Shown here: piece after piece, positions 14,792-20,876 of the stretch
How the letters are laid out: each line of letters begins with the position of its first letter
How positions within the stretch are numbered: the stretch's first letter is position 1
From: Raineyella sp964528755
Lineage (GTDB): Bacteria > Actinomycetota > Actinomycetes > Propionibacteriales > Propionibacteriaceae
Direction: 5' to 3'
Assembly (NCBI GenBank): GCA_964528755.1
Contig: CAZGWN010000070.1
Coordinates: 1 to 20,876, forward strand
DNA length: 20,876 nt
Translations under genes and position numbers: made by a program
Notes under the pieces: generated by a model
Seen by the model: the letters and a program-made list of their open reading frames with translations, nothing else
Told to the model about the DNA's origin: nothing
Databases searched by the model: none

Positions 14792-15778
14792 ATGAGTGCT
14801 GAGCCCCTGAGCATCAGGCAGCGCCTCGACCTGGGACTGGCCGAGCCGGCCGACGCCCACGACATGGTCGACGTCATCCATGCCGCGTTCGGCGCACGGA
14901 GGTCCGTGGACGTCCCGCCCGCCGCATTGGCCGAGACCGAGGGGTCGGTGGCGGGTGCGCTCACCGGCGGGTTCGGCATCATCGCGCGGGTCGACGGGCG
15001 TGCCGCCGGCGTGGTCCTGGTCAGCCTGCGCGGCGACGGCTCGGCCGGCGAACCGGTCGCGGCGCACTGGCACCGGGTCAGCGTGCACCCCGATTTCCAG
15101 CGGCACGGCATCGCCACCGCGATGATCGAGGTGGCCGAGGAACTCTCCGCCCTGCGCGGCGCGTCGTTCGGCGAGCTGGACGTACGGATCGAGTTCCCCG
15201 AACTGCTCGCCTGGTGGACCCGGCTCGGCTACACCGTCCTCGGGCGCGGTGACCGGCTGCTGCGCGTCGGGCGGGAACTGCCCGTGGCCTACGAGGTGCC
15301 GACCCCCGACGACATGCGTCGGCTCGGCACCCGGCTGGCCCGCCTCGTCCGGGCCGGCGATCTCGTCATCGCCGGCGGCGAGCTCGGCGCGGGCAAGACC
15401 ACCCTCACCCAGGGCCTGGGTGCCGGACTGGGGGTCGCCGGGCCGGTGATCTCGCCGACCTTCGTCCTGTCCCGGGTGCATCCGTCCACCACCGGTGGCC
15501 CCGGCCTGGTGCACGTCGACGCGTACCGGCTCGGCAGGCCGGGGGAACTCGACGACATCGACCTGGACAGCACGGCGGCCGACGCGGTGACCGTCGTCGA
15601 GTGGGGCGAGGGCCGCGCCGAACAGCTCAGCCCCGACCGGCTCACCATCACGATCGAGCGCAGCGGTGATCCCGACGACGAGACCCGGTTCGTCTTCCTG
15701 CGCGGCACGGGCCGGCGGTGGGAACACCTGCACGTCCTCGTCGCCACCGCCCGGGAAGGCCTGGTGGATCATGTCTGA
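14792..15778 (+). CDS. tsaE: Fusion of a GNAT acetyltransferase domain with TsaE, the t6A complex ATPase
   Basis: This 328-residue protein has two domains. Residues about 12-160 are a GNAT N-acetyltransferase with the acetyl-CoA loop VSVHPDFQRHGIATAM (96-111) and a typical ending LLAWWTRLGYTVLGR. Residues about 165-328 are TsaE, the ATPase that works with TsaB and TsaD to make N6-threonylcarbamoyladenosine at tRNA position 37: Walker A GELGAGKTTLTQGL (196-209), ISPTFVL (220-226), HVDAYRL (241-247) and VEWGE (269-273). Stand-alone TsaE is about 150 residues, so the N-terminal half is an addition. ATG 14792 follows GAGAGGAGTG closely, and no second start with a good site lies at the domain junction. 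Its last eight bases overlap tsaB. The acetyl acceptor of the GNAT part is unknown. Confidence 0.93.
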   Translation: MSAEPLSIRQRLDLGLAEPADAHDMVDVIHAAFGARRSVDVPPAALAETEGSVAGALTGGFGIIARVDGRAAGVVLVSLRGDGSAGEPVAAHWHRVSVHPDFQRHGIATAMIEVAEELSALRGASFGELDVRIEFPELLAWWTRLGYTVLGRGDRLLRVGRELPVAYEVPTPDDMRRLGTRLARLVRAGDLVIAGGELGAGKTTLTQGLGAGLGVAGPVISPTFVLSRVHPSTTGGPGLVHVDAYRLGRPGELDDIDLDSTAADAVTVVEWGEGRAEQLSPDRLTITIERSGDPDDETRFVFLRGTGRRWEHLHVLVATAREGLVDHV

Positions 15779-16445
15779 GGCCGCCCTCGTCCTGGCGATC
15801 GACACCTCCACCGACGTCCTTGTCGGCCTGGCCCGCGGACCGCGGGTGGTGGCCACCCGTGCCGACGCCGACCGCCGCGGTCACGTCGAGCATCTGGCGC
15901 CGCTGGTCGACGCCGTCCTGGTCGAGGCGGGGGTGGCCCCCGAGGATCTCGACCGGATCGTGGTCGGGATGGGACCCGGCCCGTTCACGGGTCTGCGGGT
16001 CGGCATCGCCACCGCTCGCGTCCTCGGCTGGTCGCTGGGCATCGACGTGCACGGCGTGTGCAGCCTCGACGCCGTCGCCCGCGCCTGGTCCGAACAGGCC
16101 GAGGATGCGGCGTTCGTGGTGGCCTCCGATGCCCGCCGGCACGAGCTCTACTGGGCGGAGTACGCCCCCGACGGCAGCCGGATCGGCGGGCCTCGGGTGG
16201 GCCCCCCGGAGGCGCTGCCTGATCTCGTGGTCGTCGGTCCCGGCGCCGACCTCTACCCGCAGGTGCACCGCGGTCGGACCCCGGTCGGGCCCCGAAGCAT
16301 CGACCCCGGCCTGCTCGCCGTGATCGGGCCCGAACTGCCCGACGTCGGCCCCGAGCCGTTGTACCTGCGTCATCCCGACGCCGCCGTCCCGACCAGCCGC
16401 AAGTCCACCCTGGTGGCGCACAAGCGGCTGTCGCTGCGCCGGTGA
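15771..16445 (+). CDS. tsaB: tRNA t6A37 threonylcarbamoyltransferase complex dimerization subunit TsaB
   Basis: TsaB is the inactive paralogue of TsaD and binds it to form the t6A-transferring heterodimer. The 224-residue product has the ASKHA fold start VLAIDTSTDVLVGLA (7-21), HVEHLAPLVDAVL near 38-50 and the family signature GMGPGPFTGLRVGIATARVLGW (66-87), followed by a shorter, variable C-terminal half, as is usual. It starts at ATG 15771, inside the end of tsaE (ATGTCTGA overlap), and its TGA overlaps the ATG of rimI by one base (TGATG). These overlaps mean the subunits are probably made by coupled translation. The open frame continues upstream inside tsaE but without similarity. Confidence 0.95.
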   Translation: MSEAALVLAIDTSTDVLVGLARGPRVVATRADADRRGHVEHLAPLVDAVLVEAGVAPEDLDRIVVGMGPGPFTGLRVGIATARVLGWSLGIDVHGVCSLDAVARAWSEQAEDAAFVVASDARRHELYWAEYAPDGSRIGGPRVGPPEALPDLVVVGPGADLYPQVHRGRTPVGPRSIDPGLLAVIGPELPDVGPEPLYLRHPDAAVPTSRKSTLVAHKRLSLRR

Positions 16446-16924
16446 TGGATGGTGACACGGTGACCGTTCGTCCTGTCTCGGCCGCCGATCTGCCCGCCGT
16501 CCTGGCGCTGGAACACGACGGGTTCGTCCCCCGGCAGCGGTGGAGCGAGGCGTCCTGGCGGACCGAACTGGTCGCCGCGGACCGCGTCGTGCTGGTCGCC
16601 GAGACGGCCGCCGGAGTGGTCGGGGTGATCACCTGGCAGGTCGTCGCCGACGTCGCCGACCTGCTGCGCCTGGCCGTGTCGCCGGCCGTCCGTGGCCGCG
16701 GCGTCGGCCGGGCGTTGCTGATGGCCGGCCGTGGACCCGTCGCCGCCCGGGGCGCGGACCGCCTGATGCTCGAGGTCGGCCGGGCCAACGCCGCTGCCAT
16801 CGCCCTCTACACCCGGTGCGGGTTCCGCACCCTCGACACCCGCCGCGACTACTACGGTCCCGGGGACGACGCACTCGTCATGGGTGCCCCCGCCCTCCCG
16901 GCCCCCGAAGGACATCGACCATGA
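16445..16924 (+). CDS. rimI: Ribosomal-protein-alanine N-acetyltransferase RimI
   Basis: RimI acetylates the N-terminus of ribosomal protein S18, and of other proteins in actinobacteria. The 159-residue GNAT product shows LLRLAVSPAVRGRGVGRALL (acetyl-CoA loop RGRGVG, about 84-89), LEVGRANAAAIALYTRCGF (about 109-127) and the RimI-type ending RRDYYGPGDDALVM. ATG 16445 overlaps the tsaB stop; a GTG one codon upstream (16442) and one at 16460 are alternatives, and there is no Shine-Dalgarno, which fits coupled initiation. Its stop overlaps the tsaD ATG (ATGA, 16921-16924). rimI between tsaB and tsaD is a widespread arrangement. Confidence 0.93.
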   Translation: MDGDTVTVRPVSAADLPAVLALEHDGFVPRQRWSEASWRTELVAADRVVLVAETAAGVVGVITWQVVADVADLLRLAVSPAVRGRGVGRALLMAGRGPVAARGADRLMLEVGRANAAAIALYTRCGFRTLDTRRDYYGPGDDALVMGAPALPAPEGHRP

Positions 16925-17997
16925 CCGACTCCACGTTCCCGCCCGCCGCGCCCGGCTCCGGCCCCCTCGTCCTGGGCATCGAATCCTCCTGTGACGAGAC
17001 CGGCGTCGCCCTCGTCTCCGGGACGACCCTGCTGGCCGACGACGTCGCCTCCAGCGTCGCCGAACACGTACGTTTCGGCGGGGTCGTGCCGGAGGTCGCC
17101 GGGCGGGCCCACCTGCAGGCGATCGTGCCGTCGCTGCAACGGGCGTTCGTCACCGCCGGCGTGTCGCCCCGCGAGGTCGACGCCATCGCGGTGACCGCCG
17201 GGCCCGGGCTGATGGGCGCCCTGGTGGTCGGCATCGCCGCTGCGAAGGCGCTCGCGCTGGCCTGGCGCAAGCCGCTGTACGGGGTGAACCACCTCGTCGC
17301 GCACGTGGCTGTCGACCTGCTCGAACACGGTCCGCTGGAAGGCCCGACGATGGCCATGCTCGTCTCCGGCGGCCACACCAGTCTGCTGCGGATCGGCGAC
17401 CTGGCCGGCGACATCACCGAGGTGGGCACGACCATCGACGACGCCGCCGGCGAGGCGTACGACAAGGTGGCCCGGGTCCTCGGGCTGCCCTACCCGGGCG
17501 GGCCGGTGATCGACCGGCTGGCTGCCGGCGGCGATCCGGCGGCGATCCGGTTCCCGCGCGGGCTGACCGCCCGCCACGATCTGGAGCGGCACCGGTTCGA
17601 CTTCTCCTTCTCCGGCCTGAAGACGGCGGTCGCCCGCTGGGTGGAGACCGCCGAGACCGAGGGCCGTACGGTGCCCGTCGCCGACGTGGCCGCCTCGTTC
17701 CAGGAGGCGGTTGCCGACGTGCTGAGTGCCAAGGCCGTCGATGCCTGCCGGACGCTGGGGGCGAGGACCCTGCTGGTCGGCGGCGGTGTGGCCGCCAACT
17801 CCCGGTTGCGCGCCCTCCTGGAGGAGCGGACGGCGGAGGCCGGGATCACCCTGCGGCGACCCCGGCCCCGGTTGTGCACCGACAACGGTGCGATGATCGC
17901 GTCCCTCGGTGCGCAACTCGTCGCGGCGGGCGCGCAGCCGTCACCGGCCGATCTGGGGGCCGATTCCGGACTGCCGGTGTCGCGCTCGCACGTCTGA
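16921..17997 (+). CDS. tsaD: tRNA N6-adenosine threonylcarbamoyltransferase TsaD
   Basis: TsaD is the catalytic subunit that transfers the threonylcarbamoyl group to A37 of tRNAs reading ANN codons. The 358-residue product begins with the typical LVLGIESSCDETGVAL (16-31). The metal-binding histidines are in VNHLVAHV (His124, His128) and the third ligand is in CTDNGAMIA (Asp321). Other landmarks are GGVVPEVAGRAHLQ (53-66), AGPGLMGALVVG (93-104), LVSGGHTSL (147-155), DDAAGEAYDKVARVLGLPYPGGP (173-195), FDFSFSGLKTAV (226-237) and LVGGGVAANSRLR (285-297). ATG 16921 shares ATGA with the rimI stop; the longer open frame upstream is antiparallel noise inside rimI. The TsaC/Sua5 partner is not in this window. 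Confidence 0.97.
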   Translation: MTDSTFPPAAPGSGPLVLGIESSCDETGVALVSGTTLLADDVASSVAEHVRFGGVVPEVAGRAHLQAIVPSLQRAFVTAGVSPREVDAIAVTAGPGLMGALVVGIAAAKALALAWRKPLYGVNHLVAHVAVDLLEHGPLEGPTMAMLVSGGHTSLLRIGDLAGDITEVGTTIDDAAGEAYDKVARVLGLPYPGGPVIDRLAAGGDPAAIRFPRGLTARHDLERHRFDFSFSGLKTAVARWVETAETEGRTVPVADVAASFQEAVADVLSAKAVDACRTLGARTLLVGGGVAANSRLRALLEERTAEAGITLRRPRPRLCTDNGAMIASLGAQLVAAGAQPSPADLGADSGLPVSRSHV

Positions 17998-18002
17998 GCG
18001 GC

Positions 18003-18019
18003 GCCGGGACGGCCCCGGC
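18003..18019. terminator. Bidirectional hairpin terminator between tsaD and the band-7 gene
   Basis: GCCGGG (18003-18008) and CCCGGC (18014-18019) form a perfect six-pair stem with a five-base loop. It fills nearly all of the 22-base gap between the convergent stops, and the two stop codons (17995-17997 and, on the minus strand, 18022-18020) flank it. The stem works in both directions. There is no U-tract. Confidence 0.5.
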
Positions 18020-19189
18020 TCAGCGCTCCCCGGGTCGGTTCTGGAGGAACTGATTGACCTGGTCCTGGATCCGCTGCGGCAGGCGGCCGGTGAACTCGGC
18101 CGCCGACTGGCCGAAAGCCTCCGGCGGCTGCGGCAGGGCCGCCGGCACCGGGTGCTCGGCGGTTTCGGCGGCGCGGGAGGCCTGGTAGCGGGCGCGTTCT
18201 GCGGCGGCGTGGCGGGCGTCGGCAGCATGGCGGGCATCCTCGGTGCCCTCCGGTGCCGGACCGGGGTTGGTACGTGCGTGCTCGGACTCTGCCGCCGCCA
18301 GCAGGGAGGACCGGATCTCACCCGACAGCTCGCCGAGCGCGCCGGGGTTGCTCGGCAGCAGCAGGACGTTGGAGCGGCCGTTGCGGGCGACGTCTTGCAG
18401 CGTGTCGAAGTACTGGGTCATCAGCAGCAGCTGCTCGGCGGTGGATTCGATACCCGCCTGGCGCAGCATCTCGTACTGCTCGGCGATACCCATGGCGATT
18501 GCCTTGCGCTGGGCGGCGACGCCCTCACCCTGCAGCCGCTTGGACTCGGCCTCGGCCTCGGCCTGGGTGACGCGCTTGATCTTGTCCGCCTCGGCGAGCG
18601 CCTGCGCGGCCTCCCGGTCTCGCTGGGCGGCGTTGATGGAGTTCATCGAGTCACGCACCCGCGGATCGGGGGAGATGTCGGTGACCAGCGTGTTGACGAT
18701 CCGGAACCCGTACTCGGCCATCGACTGGGAGAGCCGCTGCTCGACCGTGGTCGCGATGTCGTCCTTGGATTCGAAGGCGGTGTCGAGGGCCAGGCCCGAC
18801 AGGGCCGAGCGCACGGTGTCGAAGACGTACGAGCGGATCTGGTCCTGCGGGTCGGACAGCCGGTAGTACGCGTCCACGACCGCATGCTGGTCGACGACGT
18901 ACTGGACGGCGACCGGGACGGTGACGAAGACGTTGTCCTTGGTCTTCGTCTCGATGTTGACCTCCAACTGCTGCACCCGCAGCGAGATCGGCTTGGTGAT
19001 CGACTCGATGAACGGCAGCTTCATGTTGAGGCCGGGACCGGCCACCTTCTGGAACTTGCCGAACCGCTCGACGATGACGTTCTCCTGCGTGTGCACCGTG
19101 AAGAAGATGCTCGTCCGCAGGCCGCCGAAGAGCAGCAGGATGAGGATGACGACGATGACGATGGGGATGAGGAATTCCAGGCCGGTCAT
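18020..19189 (-). CDS. SPFH/band-7 (stomatin, QmcA-like) membrane-anchored protein
   Basis: Band-7 proteins oligomerise at the membrane and organise membrane domains or control proteases such as FtsH. The 389-residue product has one N-terminal membrane segment (about 5-24), then the SPFH domain (about 27-200) starting TVHTQENVIVERFGKFQKVAGPGLNMKLPFIE, with TKTKDNVFVTVPVAVQY and FRIVNTLVTDISPDPRVRDSMNSINAAQRDREAA, and an Ala/Glu coiled coil (about 185-240). From about 300 there is an Ala/Arg/His-rich, likely disordered tail ending PQRIQDQVNQFLQN. ATG 19189 is preceded by GGAGA. It resembles QmcA/Rv1488-type proteins, but the NfeD partner often encoded beside them is not in view on either side. 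It lies 83 bases downstream of the metal exporter gene, on the same strand, with a weak possible -10 (TAGCCT) between. Confidence 0.93.
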   Translation of the reverse strand: MTGLEFLIPIVIVVILILLLFGGLRTSIFFTVHTQENVIVERFGKFQKVAGPGLNMKLPFIESITKPISLRVQQLEVNIETKTKDNVFVTVPVAVQYVVDQHAVVDAYYRLSDPQDQIRSYVFDTVRSALSGLALDTAFESKDDIATTVEQRLSQSMAEYGFRIVNTLVTDISPDPRVRDSMNSINAAQRDREAAQALAEADKIKRVTQAEAEAESKRLQGEGVAAQRKAIAMGIAEQYEMLRQAGIESTAEQLLLMTQYFDTLQDVARNGRSNVLLLPSNPGALGELSGEIRSSLLAAAESEHARTNPGPAPEGTEDARHAADARHAAAERARYQASRAAETAEHPVPAALPQPPEAFGQSAAEFTGRLPQRIQDQVNQFLQNRPGER

Positions 19190-19272
19190 GGCTCTCCGTG
19201 GGAGGGGAAATGTCGAGGGTCTTCAGGCTAGGGCATCAGGGGGCGAGGCGGGAGAGCGGAGCGTGTCGGTCC

Positions 19273-20241
19273 TCAGGCGGTCAGCGCGCCCACCCCGACA
19301 GCGGTGATGGCCATCCCGAGGGCCGTGATGGCCAGCGCAGTGAGCACCGGGGCGAGGCTCATCACCGCGGAGAGGACACCGGACTGCTTGCCGGCCGTCC
19401 GCAGGACGATGGTATTGCCGCCGACGGCCAGCAGCCCGATGCCGAACAGGACGACCGCCATGCCGATCCCGAAGGTCAGCACGAGCAGCAGCGCGAACCC
19501 GCCGCGACCCAGGAACAGCCCGGTGACCAGCACGAGGAAAGCGCCGGGGGAGGGGATCAGGCCTCCCGAGACCCCCAGAAGGGCCAGACCCGGCCGGGTC
19601 GTCGAGGGCTCGTGGGAGTGGGTGTGGGGGTGCGGATGGTCGTGCGGGTGTACATGGTCGTGGTCGTGGTCGTGCGGGTGCGGATGGTCGTGGTCGTGCG
19701 GGTGCGAATGGTCGTGTCCGTCCTCGTGCGCATGTTCGTGCGCCACCGGGTCCGGGCCGTCCGCAGGGACGAGCACCTCCTCGGCGGGGGCATCCTCGTG
19801 GACGTGCGCGTGGGTGTGCGGATGGACGTGGGTGTGCCCGCCCGGCCCGTGGACGTGGGCCGACTCCCCGCGGCGCCACCGCCGCAGCAGCCACAGCCCC
19901 ATCCCGATCGCGATGAGGCCGGCGAGGATCTGCAGCACCGAGGTGAGCGTCTGCATCTGCACCAGGTCCGACAGCGAGAAGAACGTCCACGCCACAGCGA
20001 TCACCAGGACCGAGACCGTGTGCATGATCGCAACCGAACCGCCCAGCCACGCGGCGTCGAGCCAGCGTCCCCTGGACCCGACGAGGTACGCCGCGGCGAG
20101 GGTCTTGCCGTGGCCGGGTGCCAGCGCGTGTGAGGCCCCGGCGAGGAAGGCCAGGATGAATGCCGCGGGTGCGACCCCCGGCACGTGCAGCAGGTCCTGC
20201 AAGCGATCGGTCAAGCCCGTCGCATCGACCCAACTCGGCAT
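19273..20241 (-). CDS. NicO/RcnA-family nickel/cobalt exporter with a histidine-rich loop
   Basis: This 322-residue membrane protein belongs to the NiCoT/RcnA efflux group. It has about six membrane segments (roughly 24-48, 63-88, 101-120, 219-242, 246-275, 288-318). The family signature GASHALAPGHGKTLAAAYLVG is at 36-56, and SGGLIPSPGAFLVLVTGLFLG at 225-245. Between the third and fourth segments lies a hydrophilic loop with 30 histidines in residues 129-210, mostly as HDH, HPH and HTH steps, expected to bind Ni, Co or other divalent metal. ATG 20241 is chosen because GGAGGA sits seven bases upstream; the frame is open 81 codons further up, but that part has no membrane-protein character. No RcnR-type repressor gene is seen nearby, so the regulator is elsewhere. 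Metal specificity is inferred from family. Confidence 0.9.
   Translation of the reverse strand: MPSWVDATGLTDRLQDLLHVPGVAPAAFILAFLAGASHALAPGHGKTLAAAYLVGSRGRWLDAAWLGGSVAIMHTVSVLVIAVAWTFFSLSDLVQMQTLTSVLQILAGLIAIGMGLWLLRRWRRGESAHVHGPGGHTHVHPHTHAHVHEDAPAEEVLVPADGPDPVAHEHAHEDGHDHSHPHDHDHPHPHDHDHDHVHPHDHPHPHTHSHEPSTTRPGLALLGVSGGLIPSPGAFLVLVTGLFLGRGGFALLLVLTFGIGMAVVLFGIGLLAVGGNTIVLRTAGKQSGVLSAVMSLAPVLTALAITALGMAITAVGVGALTA
19665..19712. repeat. 24-bp tandem repeat in the histidine-rich loop of the exporter gene
   Basis: Two head-to-tail 24-base units (19665-19688 and 19689-19712) differ at one base. They are part of a longer G/T-rich stretch (about 19612-19740) built of GGTCGTG and GTGCGGATG-like pieces, which on the coding strand gives alternating His codons. 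Slippage here would change loop length by whole codons without a frameshift. Confidence 0.7.
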
Positions 20242-20541
20242 GCGCACGTCCTCCGTCTCTTCGATTGCGTCCCCGGCCTCGGGCGGCCCGACGCTACGCA
20301 ACCCGCCGGAACAGCCGATCAACCGCGGGCGAACGCCGAGTGTCGGGACTGTGACGAGCACGCGACGCGGGTGGACCTCCCGTCGTTGGGCCGGCGCCTG
20401 ACGACCGTCCGGCGGTCCCTGCGCGCACGCGCACGGTGAGCCGGGAAGCGTGGTGCTGCCCTTCGACCTGGGGATCGGGGACAAGACCGCCGAGCCCTCC
20501 GCTGGGCGCGACCGATTTCCCGGCTGCGGGTACCGGGTCGG
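20242..20541. other. Intergenic region upstream of the metal exporter
   Basis: This 300-base gap separates the HNH gene end from the exporter start, both on the minus strand. TAGCGT (20296-20291 on the minus strand) is a possible exporter -10 with a leader of about 43 bases; the nearest -35-like TTGATC is 20 bases away, longer than normal. No clear operator, riboswitch or strong terminator is seen. A CCCGG/CCGGG pair at 20519-20537 could form a weak hairpin after the HNH gene. Short plus-strand frames here have no recognisable product. Confidence 0.4.
20291..20296 (-). promoter_or_regulatory. Possible -10 box of the metal exporter gene
   Basis: TAGCGT on the minus strand fits TAnnnT and lies 50 bases before the exporter ATG, leaving room for its good ribosome-binding site. 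The -35 is poor. Sequence prediction only. Confidence 0.25.
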
Positions 20542-20876
20542 TCAGGGTGGGTCCGGGCCGGCGGTGTCGGGGCCGGTGTTTCCGGTCTGTTCTGGGTCGT
20601 GGGTGTCGTTGTTGCGGGCCCGGGCCTGGGTCCGGGTGCGGATCCGGTAGCGGGTGTGGCGTTGGGGGCCGTGGGGCCCGTAGAGGGTGTCGGGGGGCAG
20701 GAATTCGGGGATCTGGTCAGCACCCATGCGGGCTTGCCAGCGGGTGTGGGGGGTCGAGCGGGGGTCGGGTTCGACCAGCCCGTGGTGGTGGCGGCACAAC
20801 AGGACGGTGTTGGCCAGGGATGTGGGCCCGCCGGCGGCCCAGGGAACAATGTGGTGGGCTTCGCAGGCGCGGGCGG
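20542..20876 (-). CDS. HNH endonuclease (DUF222/13E12-type), C-terminal part
   Basis: The frame is open to the window edge and ends at TGA (20544-20542), giving about 110 residues of the C-terminus. The first visible residues ARACEAHHIVPWAAGG, then PTSLANTVLLCRHHHGLVE, are the HNH zinc-finger nuclease motif: His-His, Asn and the closing His cluster, with a Cys before each part. After it come about 75 residues of low-complexity, Pro/Arg/Thr/Asp-rich tail. This arrangement is typical of the abundant actinobacterial proteins with an N-terminal DUF222 region and a C-terminal HNH motif, known in mycobacteria as the 13E12 repeat family. The DUF222 part is outside the window, so the family is inferred. 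Its DNA target and role are unknown. Confidence 0.8.
   Translation of the reverse strand, partial: ARACEAHHIVPWAAGGPTSLANTVLLCRHHHGLVEPDPRSTPHTRWQARMGADQIPEFLPPDTLYGPHGPQRHTRYRIRTRTQARARNNDTHDPEQTGNTGPDTAGPDPP

Noticed and set aside
19612..19740. G/T-rich repeated stretch as a CRISPR array or regulatory repeat
   Set aside because: It has no spacers and is explained by alternating His codons on the minus strand.
20242..20484. 81-codon upstream extension of the metal exporter
   Set aside because: The segment is Pro/Arg/Gly-rich without a signal sequence, and ATG 20241 has an ideal GGAGGA site.
20450..20650. Short plus-strand frame (66 codons) near the window end
   Set aside because: It runs into the antisense of the HNH gene, and its product has no recognisable features.

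Overview
The window is high-GC chromosomal DNA from an actinobacterium. Evidence for this is the very GC-rich third codon positions, frequent GTG starts, the order rplM-rpsI-glmM-coaA-glmS-acpS-nnr-alr-(tsaE-tsaB-rimI-tsaD), a mycobacterial MgtA-like mannosyltransferase, and an HNH protein of the kind common in actinobacteria. A Propionibacteriaceae-like or related lineage seems plausible, but this is an inference from gene order and not proven. I see no plasmid, phage, IS, CRISPR, rRNA or tRNA signal; this is mostly core genome.

Layout. 1-735: the tail of a YccF-family membrane protein and an orphan hypothetical gene. 726-2006 (minus): citrate synthase gltA, divergent from the ribosomal pair rplM-rpsI (2259-3247) and glmM (3294-4682). 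4689-5681 (minus): pantothenate kinase coaA, divergent from the run glmS-acpS-nnr-alr (5763-10618). These genes make UDP-GlcNAc precursors (GlmM, GlmS), CoA and holo-ACP (CoaA, AcpS), repaired NAD(P)H (Nnr) and D-alanine (Alr), so the block mainly serves cell-envelope and cofactor supply. 10702-14719 is an interruption of the usual alr-tsaE neighbourhood: a 209-aa gene of unknown function (+), an MgtA-like mannosyltransferase (-), and a DEAD-box RNA helicase (+) with long basic low-complexity tails and a structured leader. 14792-17997: a translationally coupled t6A operon, in which TsaE carries an N-terminal GNAT acetyltransferase domain, followed by tsaB, rimI and tsaD. 18020-20241 (minus): a stomatin/QmcA-like band-7 protein and a NicO/RcnA-type Ni/Co exporter with a 30-histidine loop. 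20542-20876 (minus): the C-terminus of an HNH endonuclease cut by the window edge.

Most of what is here is conserved housekeeping. The points most worth a second look are the GNAT-TsaE fusion, the hairpin-rich leader of the DEAD-box helicase, the long rplM leader with a GNRA-capped hairpin, two likely leaderless promoters (gltA, glmS), a 24-bp tandem repeat coding the metal-binding loop of the exporter, and four convergent gene pairs with almost no space between them. I did not find convincing evidence for an entirely new biological system.
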